From the NCBI GenBank assembly GCA_026724425.1, contig JAIUCV010000076.1:1883501-1947500 (forward strand): a stretch of 64,000 nt of DNA, given 5' to 3'. This DNA is from Erythrophleum ivorense (lineage: Eukaryota > Streptophyta > Magnoliopsida > Fabales > Fabaceae). The notes beneath the pieces are model-generated. The model saw nothing but the letters and a program-made list of their open reading frames with translations. It was not told the DNA's origin and made no database searches. Made by a program: the position numbers and the translations under genes. Shown in pieces: positions 45,270 through 55,115 of the stretch; position 1 is the stretch's first letter, and the number at the start of each line of letters is the position of its first letter.

Positions 45270-47993
45270 CTAGTTGCCATCCTGGTTCTCGACTGGCTCT
45301 TCTTTAGTGAGCTTCTCAAAACTGATCGCACCTTCTTCAGCAATATGCGAATCCAGCAATCTCGCATACCCCATACTCTCAGCTTGAAGACACCCAAACT
45401 CTTCATTGTTCTTGGTCAGGGCCAGCTGTAGCTTATCCTCAACACTACACTCCTCCAGATATTCATCAGCTAAACGGTCCAAAGTTTCTATGTAGAATGA
45501 CTCGCCGTTAATGGTCGGCTTCTTCATCACATCATTGATGTTGAAGAGTAGCTTGCAGTCCTTGCCCAGATTTAACTCAATCTTTCCCTTCCTTACGTCA
45601 ATGATTGCGCCCGCAGTGGCCAAAAAAGGCCTCCCTAAAATCAAAGGGTCTTTCGGCTCCTCATCTATCTCCAAGACAATGAAGTCTGTCGGCACAATCA
45701 CATTTCCCACCTTCAGGGGCATATCTTCTAACATCCCCACTGGGAGTCTGACAGAACGATCTGCTAGTACTAGCGAGAAGTGGCATGCCTTGTACTTGTC
45801 AAAACCCAGTCGCTTCGCTACCGTAAGGGGCATGATGCTTACACTGGCTCCTAAGTCGCACAGGCTATTCTTGAAGGATAAAGGACCGAGAGAGCATGGT
45901 AGGGTAAAGCTCCCTGGATCGCCGAGTTTCTTGGTCACTACTTTGCTCTGAATAATGGCGCTGCACTCCTGCGATAACACAACCATCCCCTGAACTTCTT
46001 TCGTCCTTTCTAAAATCGCGTCCTTTAAAAACTTCTGGTATGGCGGAATTAGCATAAAGGCATCAACAAGTGGGACCTTGACTTGAATTTCAGCCATCTG
46101 CCTGTCGAAAAGCCCTTTGTATTTGGCTACAAGCTGCTTCTTGAATCTTCCGGGAAATGGCATAGCTGGTTTGAACGGTGGGGGAACAAAAAGAGTTTCC
46201 GTCCTCTTCGTGTTCCCTTTGGTTGGCTTCTTCACGACGTCACTTACAACTGGCTTCACTATCTCACCCTCGGCACTGTCCTCAACCTCATTGTCAATAA
46301 CAGCCTCCTCCTCTGGAACCACAGTGTCCTCAGTGTGTTTAACGACAGCCTCCCGTCCTGGAAGTGTTTTTCCGCTCCGAAGTGTGACTGCCTTGGCAAA
46401 CTCCTTCGGGTTTGGTATGGGTTTCCCAGGAAGGATCCCTTTCGAGCTGCTGCTGCTCTGAGATTCTAAGCGCTTTACTTTTGAGCTTAGTTCTTCCATT
46501 TGGCGTGTGAGAGCCTGCTGGGAAGTAGTAAGTTCATGATGCGAGCTGTCCACCTTGTTGTGGATTTCTGCTAGCTTGATATGGAGATCACTCGCTCCAC
46601 TAACTTGCCCTTGTAGGAGCTGCTGCAACATTTGTTTCATCTCGGAATCCTGAGTAGAACTACTACCGGCCTGGCCTTGAGTAGATACTTGTTGTGGGGC
46701 AGCGAATGTCTTGGGTGGATAATTCTTTTTATAGTAGACCACTTGCTGTCCGGCTTGTGGCTGAGCTTGTTGCGGTGGGTAGACCTGGTCTTGTGGGTTG
46801 TCCACATTAGTAGAGCGGTAGGAAAGGTTCGGGTTATTCTTGTAATTGATGAACCCTTTTTGAAAATTCCCTTGGTTGTTGATGTAGTTCACCTCTTCAA
46901 CCTGGGCTTCCTCCTCCTCTTCGACCTGATCATCCTCGCAAACGAAGTGGACTTGTTTCTGCTGACTTTGGAGAAGCTTGTCTAGTTTGTCATTGAGAAG
47001 CTTGATTTCCTTCTTATGCTTCTCTTCCTGAGCCGAACTGCCTCGGTCTGATCTGTCATATTCCTCATTATAGTTTCCGTCACTCGTAGCGATGTTCTCA
47101 ACTAGAAGCAGCCCGTCGTCCACATCCTGGCCCATAAAGTAGCCGTTGCTCGCCGTATCTAACAGCATTCGGTACTTCGGCAAAACGCCCCTGTATAACG
47201 TGCTCAGCAAGTTCTCTTTGGAGAAGCCATGATGTGGGCATTGCATTTGATACCCTTTAAACCTCTCATAAGCTTCATTGAAGGTCTCGCTCTGAAGCTG
47301 AGTGAATCCCGAGATGTTGTTCCTCAACGTAGCTGTTCGAGAGGTTGGGTAAAACTTGGCAAGGAAAACTCGCTTGCACTGTTCCCAAGTAGTCACTGAT
47401 CCCTCCGGTAGAGAGGATTCCCACTGTAGAGCTTTGCCTCCCAAAGAAAACGGAAACAGCCTCAATTTGATACCATCCTCTGTGACCCCATTAGACTTCT
47501 GCAAATCACAGATTCTGTCAAACTTATCCAAGTGTTTCAGCGGGTCCTCATCTCGCATGCCATGAAATTGAGAGTTCTCCACCAAAGAAATCAGGTTCGA
47601 CTTGATTTCGAAATTGTTATTGGGGACTGGTGGTGGGGTGATTCCATGGCGGTTGAGATGGGAGTTTGGTGTATCGCCGGCTCCAATTTGTCTCACAGGG
47701 CGTGGAGGATGAGCTGGAATATCTCCATGCTGTGCATTCGCTCCGACTGGAGATGCGGGACCGACTGGTGGGTTTGCCGCTTGCGCGTTTCCACCAGCAC
47801 GCTGCGGGTTAGCTTGGACCCCTGGTGGGTTATTCATTTGCTCAAACTCGAGTGCTGCTGTCTCAATCTGCTGTTCGGCTCGGAGCTGCTGTTCAGCTCT
47901 GTTGCTGGCTCGTTTCTCACGCGTTGCCCGCTCTGTTTTCTCGAGATCACTGGTGCCTAACAGATTATTGGAACCGTGAGAGCGAGTGTGCAT
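45270..47993 (-). CDS. Athila-D gag-protease
   Basis: From ATG 47993 (MHTRSHGSNNLLG), 907 aa, ending at UAG 45272-45270 in frame with pol. The capsid domain (MRDEDPLKHLDKFDRICDL to CPHHGFSKENLL) is very close to that of Athila-C. A glutamine-rich segment and coiled-coil-like stretch follow, then the proline linker (PFKPAMPFPGRFKKQL) and a single retropepsin with CDLGASVSIMPLTVAKRLG and PLILGRPFLATAGA. The catalytic triplet reads DLG rather than DSG/DTG. The longer frame reaching 48152 would start inside the presumed leader intron, so ATG 47993 is preferred. Confidence 0.9.
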   Translation of the reverse strand: MHTRSHGSNNLLGTSDLEKTERATREKRASNRAEQQLRAEQQIETAALEFEQMNNPPGVQANPQRAGGNAQAANPPVGPASPVGANAQHGDIPAHPPRPVRQIGAGDTPNSHLNRHGITPPPVPNNNFEIKSNLISLVENSQFHGMRDEDPLKHLDKFDRICDLQKSNGVTEDGIKLRLFPFSLGGKALQWESSLPEGSVTTWEQCKRVFLAKFYPTSRTATLRNNISGFTQLQSETFNEAYERFKGYQMQCPHHGFSKENLLSTLYRGVLPKYRMLLDTASNGYFMGQDVDDGLLLVENIATSDGNYNEEYDRSDRGSSAQEEKHKKEIKLLNDKLDKLLQSQQKQVHFVCEDDQVEEEEEAQVEEVNYINNQGNFQKGFINYKNNPNLSYRSTNVDNPQDQVYPPQQAQPQAGQQVVYYKKNYPPKTFAAPQQVSTQGQAGSSSTQDSEMKQMLQQLLQGQVSGASDLHIKLAEIHNKVDSSHHELTTSQQALTRQMEELSSKVKRLESQSSSSSKGILPGKPIPNPKEFAKAVTLRSGKTLPGREAVVKHTEDTVVPEEEAVIDNEVEDSAEGEIVKPVVSDVVKKPTKGNTKRTETLFVPPPFKPAMPFPGRFKKQLVAKYKGLFDRQMAEIQVKVPLVDAFMLIPPYQKFLKDAILERTKEVQGMVVLSQECSAIIQSKVVTKKLGDPGSFTLPCSLGPLSFKNSLCDLGASVSIMPLTVAKRLGFDKYKACHFSLVLADRSVRLPVGMLEDMPLKVGNVIVPTDFIVLEIDEEPKDPLILGRPFLATAGAIIDVRKGKIELNLGKDCKLLFNINDVMKKPTINGESFYIETLDRLADEYLEECSVEDKLQLALTKNNEEFGCLQAESMGYARLLDSHIAEEGAISFEKLTKEEPVENQDGN

Positions 47994-48060
47994 AAACCTG
48001 CAAAAGAGAAAGGCAACTCCCAAACAAACAAGATATATATATAATCCTGCAAAAGAGAAA
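47994..48060 (-). promoter_or_regulatory. Duplicated splice-acceptor-like leader (Athila-D)
   Basis: On the minus strand GGGAGYTGCCTTTCTCTT(TT)GCAG|G occurs twice, with AG ends at 48047 and 47998. The second lies four bases from the gag ATG. Athila-C carries the same duplication. Confidence 0.5.
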
Positions 48061-48176
48061 GGCAGCTCCCAGATAGCAAATAAGCAATGAGATAACCAAG
48101 CAAAATGAACTATAAATGAAAAACTTGATCTTGTAAAATTTCTAAATCTCAAATGTCAAATCGATTCTCTCCAAAT

Positions 48177-48189
48177 GGCAACGGCGCCA
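48177..48189 (-). other. Athila-D primer binding site
   Basis: The minus strand reads TGGCGCCGTTGCC and then ATTTGG, so only 13 nt match tRNA-Asp. The copy at 36641-36658 matches for 18 nt. Confidence 0.88.
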
Positions 48190-48192
48190 AAT

Positions 48193-49340
48193 TGAAACAA
48201 GTATTTTTGGTGGGTTTCAATCACTTAATGCCACTCATATCATTGTGGTAGTTAAGGTTATCAATCCATTTTAGAGAGGGATTTGATCAATCAAGAATCC
48301 AAGAAATCTAGCAAGTCAAGAGCAATAAAGATGGGCTTGAAGTAACGAGACTGAAGTTGAAAGTAAATAACTGAAACTAACTGTCAAATGCGAAATGAAC
48401 AAGAGAGCCAAACCGAAATCAAAGACTATGAAGAAGTGATTTCAGTCGGGGGAGAAAAGAGGTAACTTTATGCAAGATAAACAAAGTCCTAGGATGAGAA
48501 TCATGGAAATCAAGAGATAGAGTGAGATAAAGGCATCCAAGCTTCTCAAAGGTTCATCCTTGGAGGAGATTCAAATTGTAGTTCTACCCACTATCGTGGT
48601 GAAGGACCCTAGCTCAAGATTGACCTCAAGATCTAGCTATCGCTAGTGAGGACCCTCCTAAGCAGCCTTAAGAACCGAATCTCCTTATGCCGAGAGGCTC
48701 TCTAGACAGCCACTGTCGTGGGTAAGAGAGGTCACTCCCTTCGTTGGGTTGGTCAAACATCTCATCTCATCTATCGATGAGAGACAAATCTAGGATCTAG
48801 TGCCAAGTAATGACCAAGACAATAGCTTTAAGATTGACCAACGAAGGAGGAGAGAGCTTAGAGCTGAAAACGCTTTAACACCTAGATCAACACTCTAAAT
48901 CTTTTAATCTATCTCATCCTTGAGACTAAGATGGATTTACTCACTAACCATACTTAGAAAACCAATCCCAAAAAAGGAAAGATCCTTAAGCATGAATAGT
49001 AAGCTAAGAACAGGAGATTTAATGTGGAAAATGCAAAACTTGAAATTAGATCTAAGTTTTAGTCTTACAAAATGCTTAAGAACTAAGAGAGGTGGTTTTT
49101 CCAAAAGCAAATTACAAGATAAAGTAAAACTTTAGGTTTAGATTGTATTTATACTAAGGTGCTAACAAAGCCCTTAGTCAACATAAAAGAAAGTCTTCCT
49201 TTTAATTGCTTCAGGTCGGTTTAGGTCATTTGACACGGTTTACTTCGTCTTGGTACAGCTGGACCTCGGTTTGCTTCGGTCAATCGCGTCTTTCTTGGTC
49301 AACGATCGGGAAGCTCCGCTTGATCATCCTGGTTGTCATC
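48193..49340 (-). repeat. Athila-D 5' LTR, first 222 bp missing
   Basis: 1148 bp matching 36662-37809 with one difference seen. The outer 222 bp, including the LTR terminus, are absent. The break joins a 12-bp filler (AACAGCCCAGAG region) and then the right copy of the 302-bp duplication. Confidence 0.93.
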
Positions 49341-49351
49341 AACAGCCCAGA

Positions 49352-49653
49352 GAAGCATCAACAAAACTCTGGGCACTCTGCTGAGCCACTCTGATCCTAC
49401 TGAGTAAATCTGCCTGATTAGCTGCCTCCAAACCCAAAGGCTCCTCGGAAATAGCACAAAGACGCAATGTACTAATCTCGCTGACCAAAGCCTCCACACC
49501 ATGCTCTCTATCTGAATCAACCCTCCGTCGACTCAAAGCATCTGCCACCAAATTGGCCTTGCCCGGATGATAAACAATATCCAGGTCATAGTCTGCCAGA
49601 AACTCCTCCCAACGCGTCTGCCTCGCATTCAGCAAAGGCTGAGTAAAGATATG
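49352..49653. repeat. 302-bp target duplication, right copy
   Basis: Identical by eye to 36006-36307. At its left edge, GCCCAGAG in the filler is the inverse of CTCTGGGC 14 bp further on, a snap-back arrangement. It remains in frame with upstream G4 pol. Confidence 0.92.
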
Positions 49654-50940
49654 CTGAAGACTCTTGTCATCTGTGAAGATCTGCACTCTACCACCATACA
49701 AATAAGACCTCCAAATCTTGAGTGCAAAAACCACTGCTCCCAACTCAAGATCATGTGTAGGACGGTTGCGCTCACTGCCCTGCAACTGCCTCGAAGCATA
49801 GGCAATCACTCTGCCCTCCTGCATCAATACACAAGCTAACCCAACACCTGAAGCATCTGTGTACACTACATAAGGCTTCCCCGGATCGGGTAATGCCAAC
49901 ACTGGTGTACTAGTCAACATCTCCTTGAGCTTCCCAAAGCTCTCCTCGCACTCATGCGACCACACAAACGGCACCTCCTTGCCAGTCAACCTCGTCATCG
50001 GCTGAGACATACTCGCAAACCCCTTGACGAATCTCCTGTAGTAGCCTGCTAAACCCAGAAAACTCCTGATCTCGGTAGCACTACTCGGTCTAGGCCAATC
50101 TCTGATAGCCTCAATCTTAGCCGGATCCACAGAAACTCCCTCTGCAGAAACAATGTGGCCAAGAAAACCCATCTCCCTCTGCCAAAAGCTGCACTTGCTC
50201 AACTTAGCGAAAAGCTTCTGCTCTCGAAGCTTCTCCAAAACAAGCCTCAAATGCGTCGCATGCTCCTCTGGACTCCTCGAATACACCAAAATATCATCGA
50301 TGAAAATGATGACAAACACATCCAGAAACTCCCTGAACACGTCGTTCATCAATCTCATGAAAGCTGCCTGCGCATTAGTCAAACCAAAAGGCATGACCAC
50401 AAACTCGAAATGCCCATACCTCGTCTGAAAAGCCGTCTTCCGAATATCTGCCTCATCTATCGGAATCTGATGAGAACCTGATGCCAAGTCAATCTTGGAG
50501 AACCAAGTAGCACCTCTCAATTGATCCAACAACTCGTCAATCCTCGGAAGTGGGTACCTGTTCTTCACTGTGACTCGGTTAAGTCCCCGGTAATCAATGC
50601 ACAACCGAAAACTGCCATCCTTCTTCTTAACAAACAAAACTGGTGCTCCCCACAGCGAAACACTAGGTCTGATGAACCCTTTACTCAAAAGGTCCTCTAG
50701 CTGCTTCTTCAGCTCTGCCATCTCTGCTGGAGCCATCCTGTAAGGTGTCTTCGATATCGGAGCTGTCCCGGGCTCTAAATCAATCGTGAAAGGATCTGAC
50801 CGAGATGGTGGTAATCCCTTCAGCGACCGAAATACATCCTCAAAATCCTGGACAACCTGAATATCCTGCAAAACCACCTCACCACTGGACTCTGTCATAG
50901 TAATCGTCGCCAAATAGGCTTCGCAGCCCCGCTCTAACAA
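49352..50940 (-). pseudogene. G4 pol, N-terminal part: RT and most of RNase H
   Basis: It directly follows UAG 50943-50941 in the same frame as protease (…AIQAE-stop-LLERGCEAYLA). RT shows APVLFVKKKDGSFRLCIDYR, YPLPRIDELLDQLRGA, FGLTNAQAAFMRLM and the catalytic FIDDILVYS (about 50300). RNase H follows (YTDASGVGLACVLMQ, THDLELGAVVFALK, FTDDKSLQHIF). The frame is open to the Athila-D junction. At 49653 and leftward it enters the duplicated segment. Confidence 0.9.
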
Positions 50941-51344
50941 CTACTCTGCCTGAATAGCTGAGATCACTATACTCCCCGAAGTCGGCCTCACTCCCTGATA
51001 AACCAACTTCCCTGCATCTCGCTCAAACACAACTCTACCTCTGTAGCAATCCAGATGAACCCGGTAAAAAGATAACCAGTCCATCCCCAAAATCACGTCA
51101 TACAACTCCACTGGACTGATGATCAAATCTGCTGGCATAGACTGCCCCGCAATCCGCACATCAACTGCTCTAGCTCTGCCCGAAGTAGCCAGAAAACCAC
51201 CACTGGCCACCTTGACATAGCCTGAAGCCTCGCCAACGCTACTCCGAATACCACTACTCTCAGCTCTCTCCGGAGTAATGAAGCAATTAGATGCTCCCGA
51301 GTCAAACAACACGTGAGACTCAAAACCGCCAACTAACAAGGTCC
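50941..51344 (-). CDS. G4 protease exon
   Basis: Retropepsin domain: TLLVGGFESHVLFDSGASNCFI with catalytic DSG, then VKVASGGFLATSGRA, ISPVELYDVILGMDWL and the closing YRGRVVFERDAGKL. The 5' border is the AG of the proposed intron at 51346-51345. Joined to gag it reads ...QIT-G-TLLVGG without a break. It ends at UAG 50943-50941, after which RT continues in the same frame. Confidence 0.78.
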
Positions 51345-51420
51345 CTACACACATCCACAAGTGTTGAGAACACCAGAATTCTACCTTTAAGAATTTACAA
51401 GTCTGAGTCAAAGATTTTAC
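51345..51420 (-). other. Candidate 76-bp intron between gag and protease (G4)
   Basis: The minus strand reads ATCACAG|GTAAAATC... to ...GATGTGTGTAG|GGACC, giving GT-AG borders. Its removal joins gag phase 1 to the protease frame and restores the contiguous element protein. Unspliced, gag ends nine codons later at 51395. Short for a plant intron but within the known range. Confidence 0.65.
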
Positions 51421-52822
51421 CTGTGATCTGGCCTGACTGACTGGTCTGGCCCACCTCTACCGGAGTATAAACCCTCGGCGCTCCACCTGACTGCAACGCT
51501 GCAACCTGAGCTGCTGACTGAATAGCCAACGGCTGAATCGCTGCTGCCACTGCCCTCTGCTGCAACTTGGGACACATTGGCTTGATGTGCCCTGGCTCCC
51601 TGCAATAGAAGCACACTGAAGTCTCTCTGGATCCCGCCCTCTTGGGGCAAGTAGCAACTCTATGGTCCAGACTCCCACAACCAAAGCAACCACCCGTACT
51701 CGGGCTACTAGCAGATATCTCCTCTGCTCTCCTCTTCTGGCCCTGCGCAGGCCTGCCACCCCTGCCAAAACCAGAACTGTAACCTCTACGCTGCTGATGC
51801 TGCTGCTGGCCCCGAGGATGGGTAGCAGGAGCAACTGCAACTGGAACAACTGCTAAGCTCACCGGCTCACGCAAATCCTCCTCAATGGAAGCTGCCAACT
51901 CCACTAAACCAGCTCTAGTGTGGTACATACCACCTCTGCACTGAGTCCTGATGTTCCTCCGAAGTCCCTGAAGAAACCTCGACATCAATGCCCGCTCACT
52001 CACCAGCTCACCACCGGAATGAACCACCAATCTGCAGAACTCTGCATCGTACTCTCGAACAGACCTCTCGCCCTGAGTCAAGTCCAAAAATCTCAACTGC
52101 AGTCTGTCACGAGCCTCCTGCGGGAAAAACTTGTGGTTGAACTCCTCAACGAAGTCGACCCAAGTCCAAACCGCTCTCCTGGTCCTAACAGACCTCCACC
52201 ACAAATGTGCATCACCTCCAAGGTAGTGCACTGCCAACTCGACCTGAAACTGCTCTGGACAACGAACTGAATCGAAATTCCGCTCTAACCTCTGACGCCA
52301 CTCGTCAGCCTGCTCTGGAGTAACACCGCCCTCAAACATAGGCGTGCCAATCCTCTGCATCTCCCTCATCATCTCACGATAAGGCGAATACCCAACCGCA
52401 GCACCCTGCTGCCCCGCAGCCTCCTGCTGCTCAATAAAACCGGCACCAACCTGTGCCCCGGCCGCTGGAGGTGCAACCGGAGCCTGCTGTGGAACTGCCT
52501 GAGGAAGACGTGCCAACAACTGCGTCAGTAGCCCCACTATCAACTCTCCCTGAGCTAAAGCAGCGCCCCCACCGGGAGCCGCTCCTGCTCCTGCGCCACC
52601 ACTGGCACCTGAATTAGCCCCACCGGCTAACGAAACTGACTGAGTCACTGACGCTGTCGCCACACTTGGCGCTGCACTCTCCACTGAAACCTCAGCCGCT
52701 GGCACACCACGACCAGCACCCCGACCTCCACGACCCGCTGCTCGCCCACCGCGACCAGCTCCTCTGCCCCCACGGGCTGCACCGCGACCACGACCACGGC
52801 CACGACCACGGCCTGCATCCAT
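51421..52822 (-). CDS. G4 gag
   Basis: From ATG 52822 (MDAGRGRGRGRGRGAARGG). An extreme RG/GR-rich N-terminus (about residues 3-40) precedes an Ala/Gly/Pro-rich stretch, then the capsid domain (MFEGGVTPEQADEWRQRLER to FLDLTQGERSVREYDAEFCRL). Two CCHC zinc knuckles follow: CFGCGSLDHRVATC and CFYCREPGHIKPMC. It ends ...GQIT at the proposed splice donor, or reads nine codons further to 51395 unspliced. The frame is intact. The RG-rich start could bind RNA; inferred. Confidence 0.88.
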
Positions 52823-53025
52823 CTCTCCGCACTACCACCAAGTACAGAAAAATGATCAAGGTCAGCACACAAACACAAAACACAACACACCAAATATCCA
52901 ACTCACTTACCGCGGAAAACTGGAAGACCGAGAGGATGAGACTAGACCACTAACTGACTAACTCACATAATCAATTAACCACATAGTCCAATTCATCCAA
53001 TACTAACAGTCCTAAAACCGTATTC

Positions 53026-53037
53026 GCTCTGATACCA
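53026..53037 (-). other. G4 primer binding site, tRNA-iMet type
   Basis: The minus strand reads TGGTATCAGAGC three bases after the 5' LTR end, as usual for chromoviruses and Copia elements. Confidence 0.85.
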
Positions 53038-53040
53038 AAA

Positions 53041-54354
53041 TGAAACAACCAAGGTTTTTTTTTTTTTTTTTAATATTATCAATGCGGAAATTCTCGAAAG
53101 AAATCAATAATATTAAATAATAATAATCCGTTCAACAAATAACCAATAACCAATAAAGCCAATAAAGAATAAGCAACCTAAACACCAGGTTTGCTACATT
53201 ATTAAAAATAAGACTAACACCCTAATCATGAATTCCTTGTCAACCACAACAAGAGAGCCAAAATCAAATTCCTAATCTCATCATCCTCTTCTCTCGGTCT
53301 CTTTCCGCGGAAGAACATTGCTGTTACCTGCATCACATTGGAATAGAGATGCGTAAGTATTATCATAAATACATAGTGACTGGATCATCCTGCCTACAGG
53401 CCAAGTACGTCAAACACTAGACAATATATCAACAATAATCAACAACAAGAACAAAGCTCAACAACAACAACTCCCTGTCAGGAAACACCCACGTTTCCTG
53501 ACACCCAGGTCGATGTCGACCGACACCTCTATGGTGTCGATCGACGCCAGCCTCCTGAGTGTCGATCGACACTCATCGAATGTCGGTCGACACCAGCTCG
53601 ACGCCCAGACACCAGAAGCTACGAAATTGCATAAAATAGGTAAAATCGTGGGATTCAACCCCCACATCGATCAAACAACAATATAACTCAACCACAACTC
53701 AAGAACAACTCGAAAACTCATCAACAAACTCGAAATCAATCAAACTCTAGTGATTAACGGACCTACAGTCACGCACTCACCTTGAAAAGGATTGAAAGGA
53801 AGGATAGAAGATGAACAATGAAGAACAGCAACAGATTCAACCCAGAAACTCAGATTTCTCTACCAAAATCGCCTCCCTCTTGCTCTGAAAGTGAAAAACT
53901 CGAAAAATAACTTTCACCACGCGGCTACAGTGTTTTATCGCGGACCTAGGGCTTCCCTCGCCCAAACCGAACAAAACCAGCCGACTTGAATCAAACCGGT
54001 CGATTTCGCAATAACCGGTGTCGATCGACACCCTTCCTTGGTGTCGGTCGACACCCCTCGACCATACCAACTCAAACCACAATCGAACGCGCAATCGACT
54101 TAAACCGGAATTAATTTCTCAAACCGGTGTCGATCGACACACCCCTTGGTGTCGATCGACACTAAGCATTCATAAGCTTTTCACACATCTTCTTCAAGAT
54201 AAATGAACCTTAAACCAACTGTACAACAATCAAACAAGAACATGTACAGTCAATCCTCGATTCGCACCTCCAAGAGCGTATGTAATCGACTCCCGAATCC
54301 CTAATGTCGTCCGATACCAACTCTAACACAACTTTCTGGTTCGCGGATGTTACA
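53041..54354 (-). repeat. G4 5' LTR
   Basis: 1314 bp, starting TGTAACATCCGCGAACC on the minus strand and ending TTGGTTGTTTCA. A T18-type run near 53055 replaces mixed pyrimidines of the other LTR. Palindrome clusters match the left LTR (53510-53600, 54017-54056, 54125-54166). The TSD CATCT follows at 54355-54359. Confidence 0.9.
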
Positions 54355-54359
54355 CATCT

Positions 54360-55115
54360 TGGGTTGGGGTCTTGGGAAAGAAAAAGAAAGTCTTGAGCAG
54401 AAGCGGGCAGCAAGGGTGAAAATGCTGAGAAAGCTTGGTCTAAGTGTGTAGAAACTTAGCCCTCATCTAAAAAAAAAAAAAACTAAAAAAAAAGAAAATA
54501 AAGGAGTAAAAGAAAAGATGGGTTAGGGCATAAATGAAAAAGTGTAGACCAAGTCTTGTAAGTATTGTTGTTGAAAGCCTTAGGAAAAATCCTCTTAGCT
54601 GCCCAAGCGAAAAGCTATTAAAGAATAAACAAACAAAAAATTCAGAGGCAAAATGGTAGAAATAGGGGGCTTTGAGTTGTTCTTCATTTGGGGTTTAGGA
54701 TTCAGTTGTGGTACAAAGGGTAGATGATCATTTGTCCTTGTATGCATCGGTTGGTCATAGCCTTTAGCCTTATGTCGAAGCTACTTAACATTCTTTTGAG
54801 AGAACCCCTTTGATTTTATTTGACTTGAGCATATTTGACTGCATCTTGCTCCATCTTTTTCTTGAGCCAAACGAGTGAGCTTAACTTGCATGAGTTTTGA
54901 TTCATGGTTATTTGCTTTAATAAATGTTAAAAGGAGTGGAGGATATGAATGCATGCCTAGGTTGAGCTAGATATCATTATTGCAATTGAAGGATGCGGCT
55001 AAGATTTTTGAAGTAGAGAACCTCACTTGCGCTCTAGAACTTGGAACTAGGTTATTGACTTGATTTCTTTTCTTGACCATTTGCCCGTTTTTGCACCTTA
55101 CCATTTGTTTTCTGT
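54360..55115 (+). other. Athila-A 3' region, right part
   Basis: Continues from 32759 after G4. No coding sequence supported. A-rich tract near 54468-54500; otherwise typical ATHILA 3' noncoding sequence. Confidence 0.65.

Larger units (their letters stand above)
36662..49340 (-). mobile_element. Athila-D: ATHILA element with gag, pol and ORF-1, abnormal insertion
   Basis: Reading leftward: truncated 5' LTR (49340-48193), primer site, gag-protease (47993-45270), pol (45269-42237), ORF-1 (41277-39724), two hairpin plus polypurine modules and the full 3' LTR (38031-36662). It is the only ATHILA copy here with RT and integrase. The LTRs differ by one base in about 1148 compared by eye, so it is very young. 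It lacks a 5-bp TSD and is flanked by a 302-bp duplication and filler DNA. Confidence 0.93.
32760..54354 (-). mobile_element. G4: Tekay/Del-like chromovirus (Ty3/gypsy), split by Athila-D
   Basis: The LTRs are 1315 and 1314 bp, with a perfect CATCT TSD (32755-32759, 54355-54359). Reading leftward: primer site for tRNA-iMet, RG-rich gag with two zinc knuckles, a 76-bp intron, protease, RT, RNase H, integrase, a C-terminal chromodomain-like segment, a hairpin array and a polypurine tract. The RNase H region is interrupted by Athila-D. Two nonsense codons are present (50941-50943 and 35699-35701). Clade assignment rests on domain order and the chromodomain-like tail. Confidence 0.9.

Noticed and set aside
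45270..45272. UAG between protease and RT as a proven readthrough signal
   Set aside because: Athila-C has no stop in the matching region and a CAG to TAG change explains it equally well; kept only as a possibility.
46083..47960. Several plus-strand frames of 100-146 codons
   Set aside because: They are shadows of the Athila-D gag-protease on the other strand.
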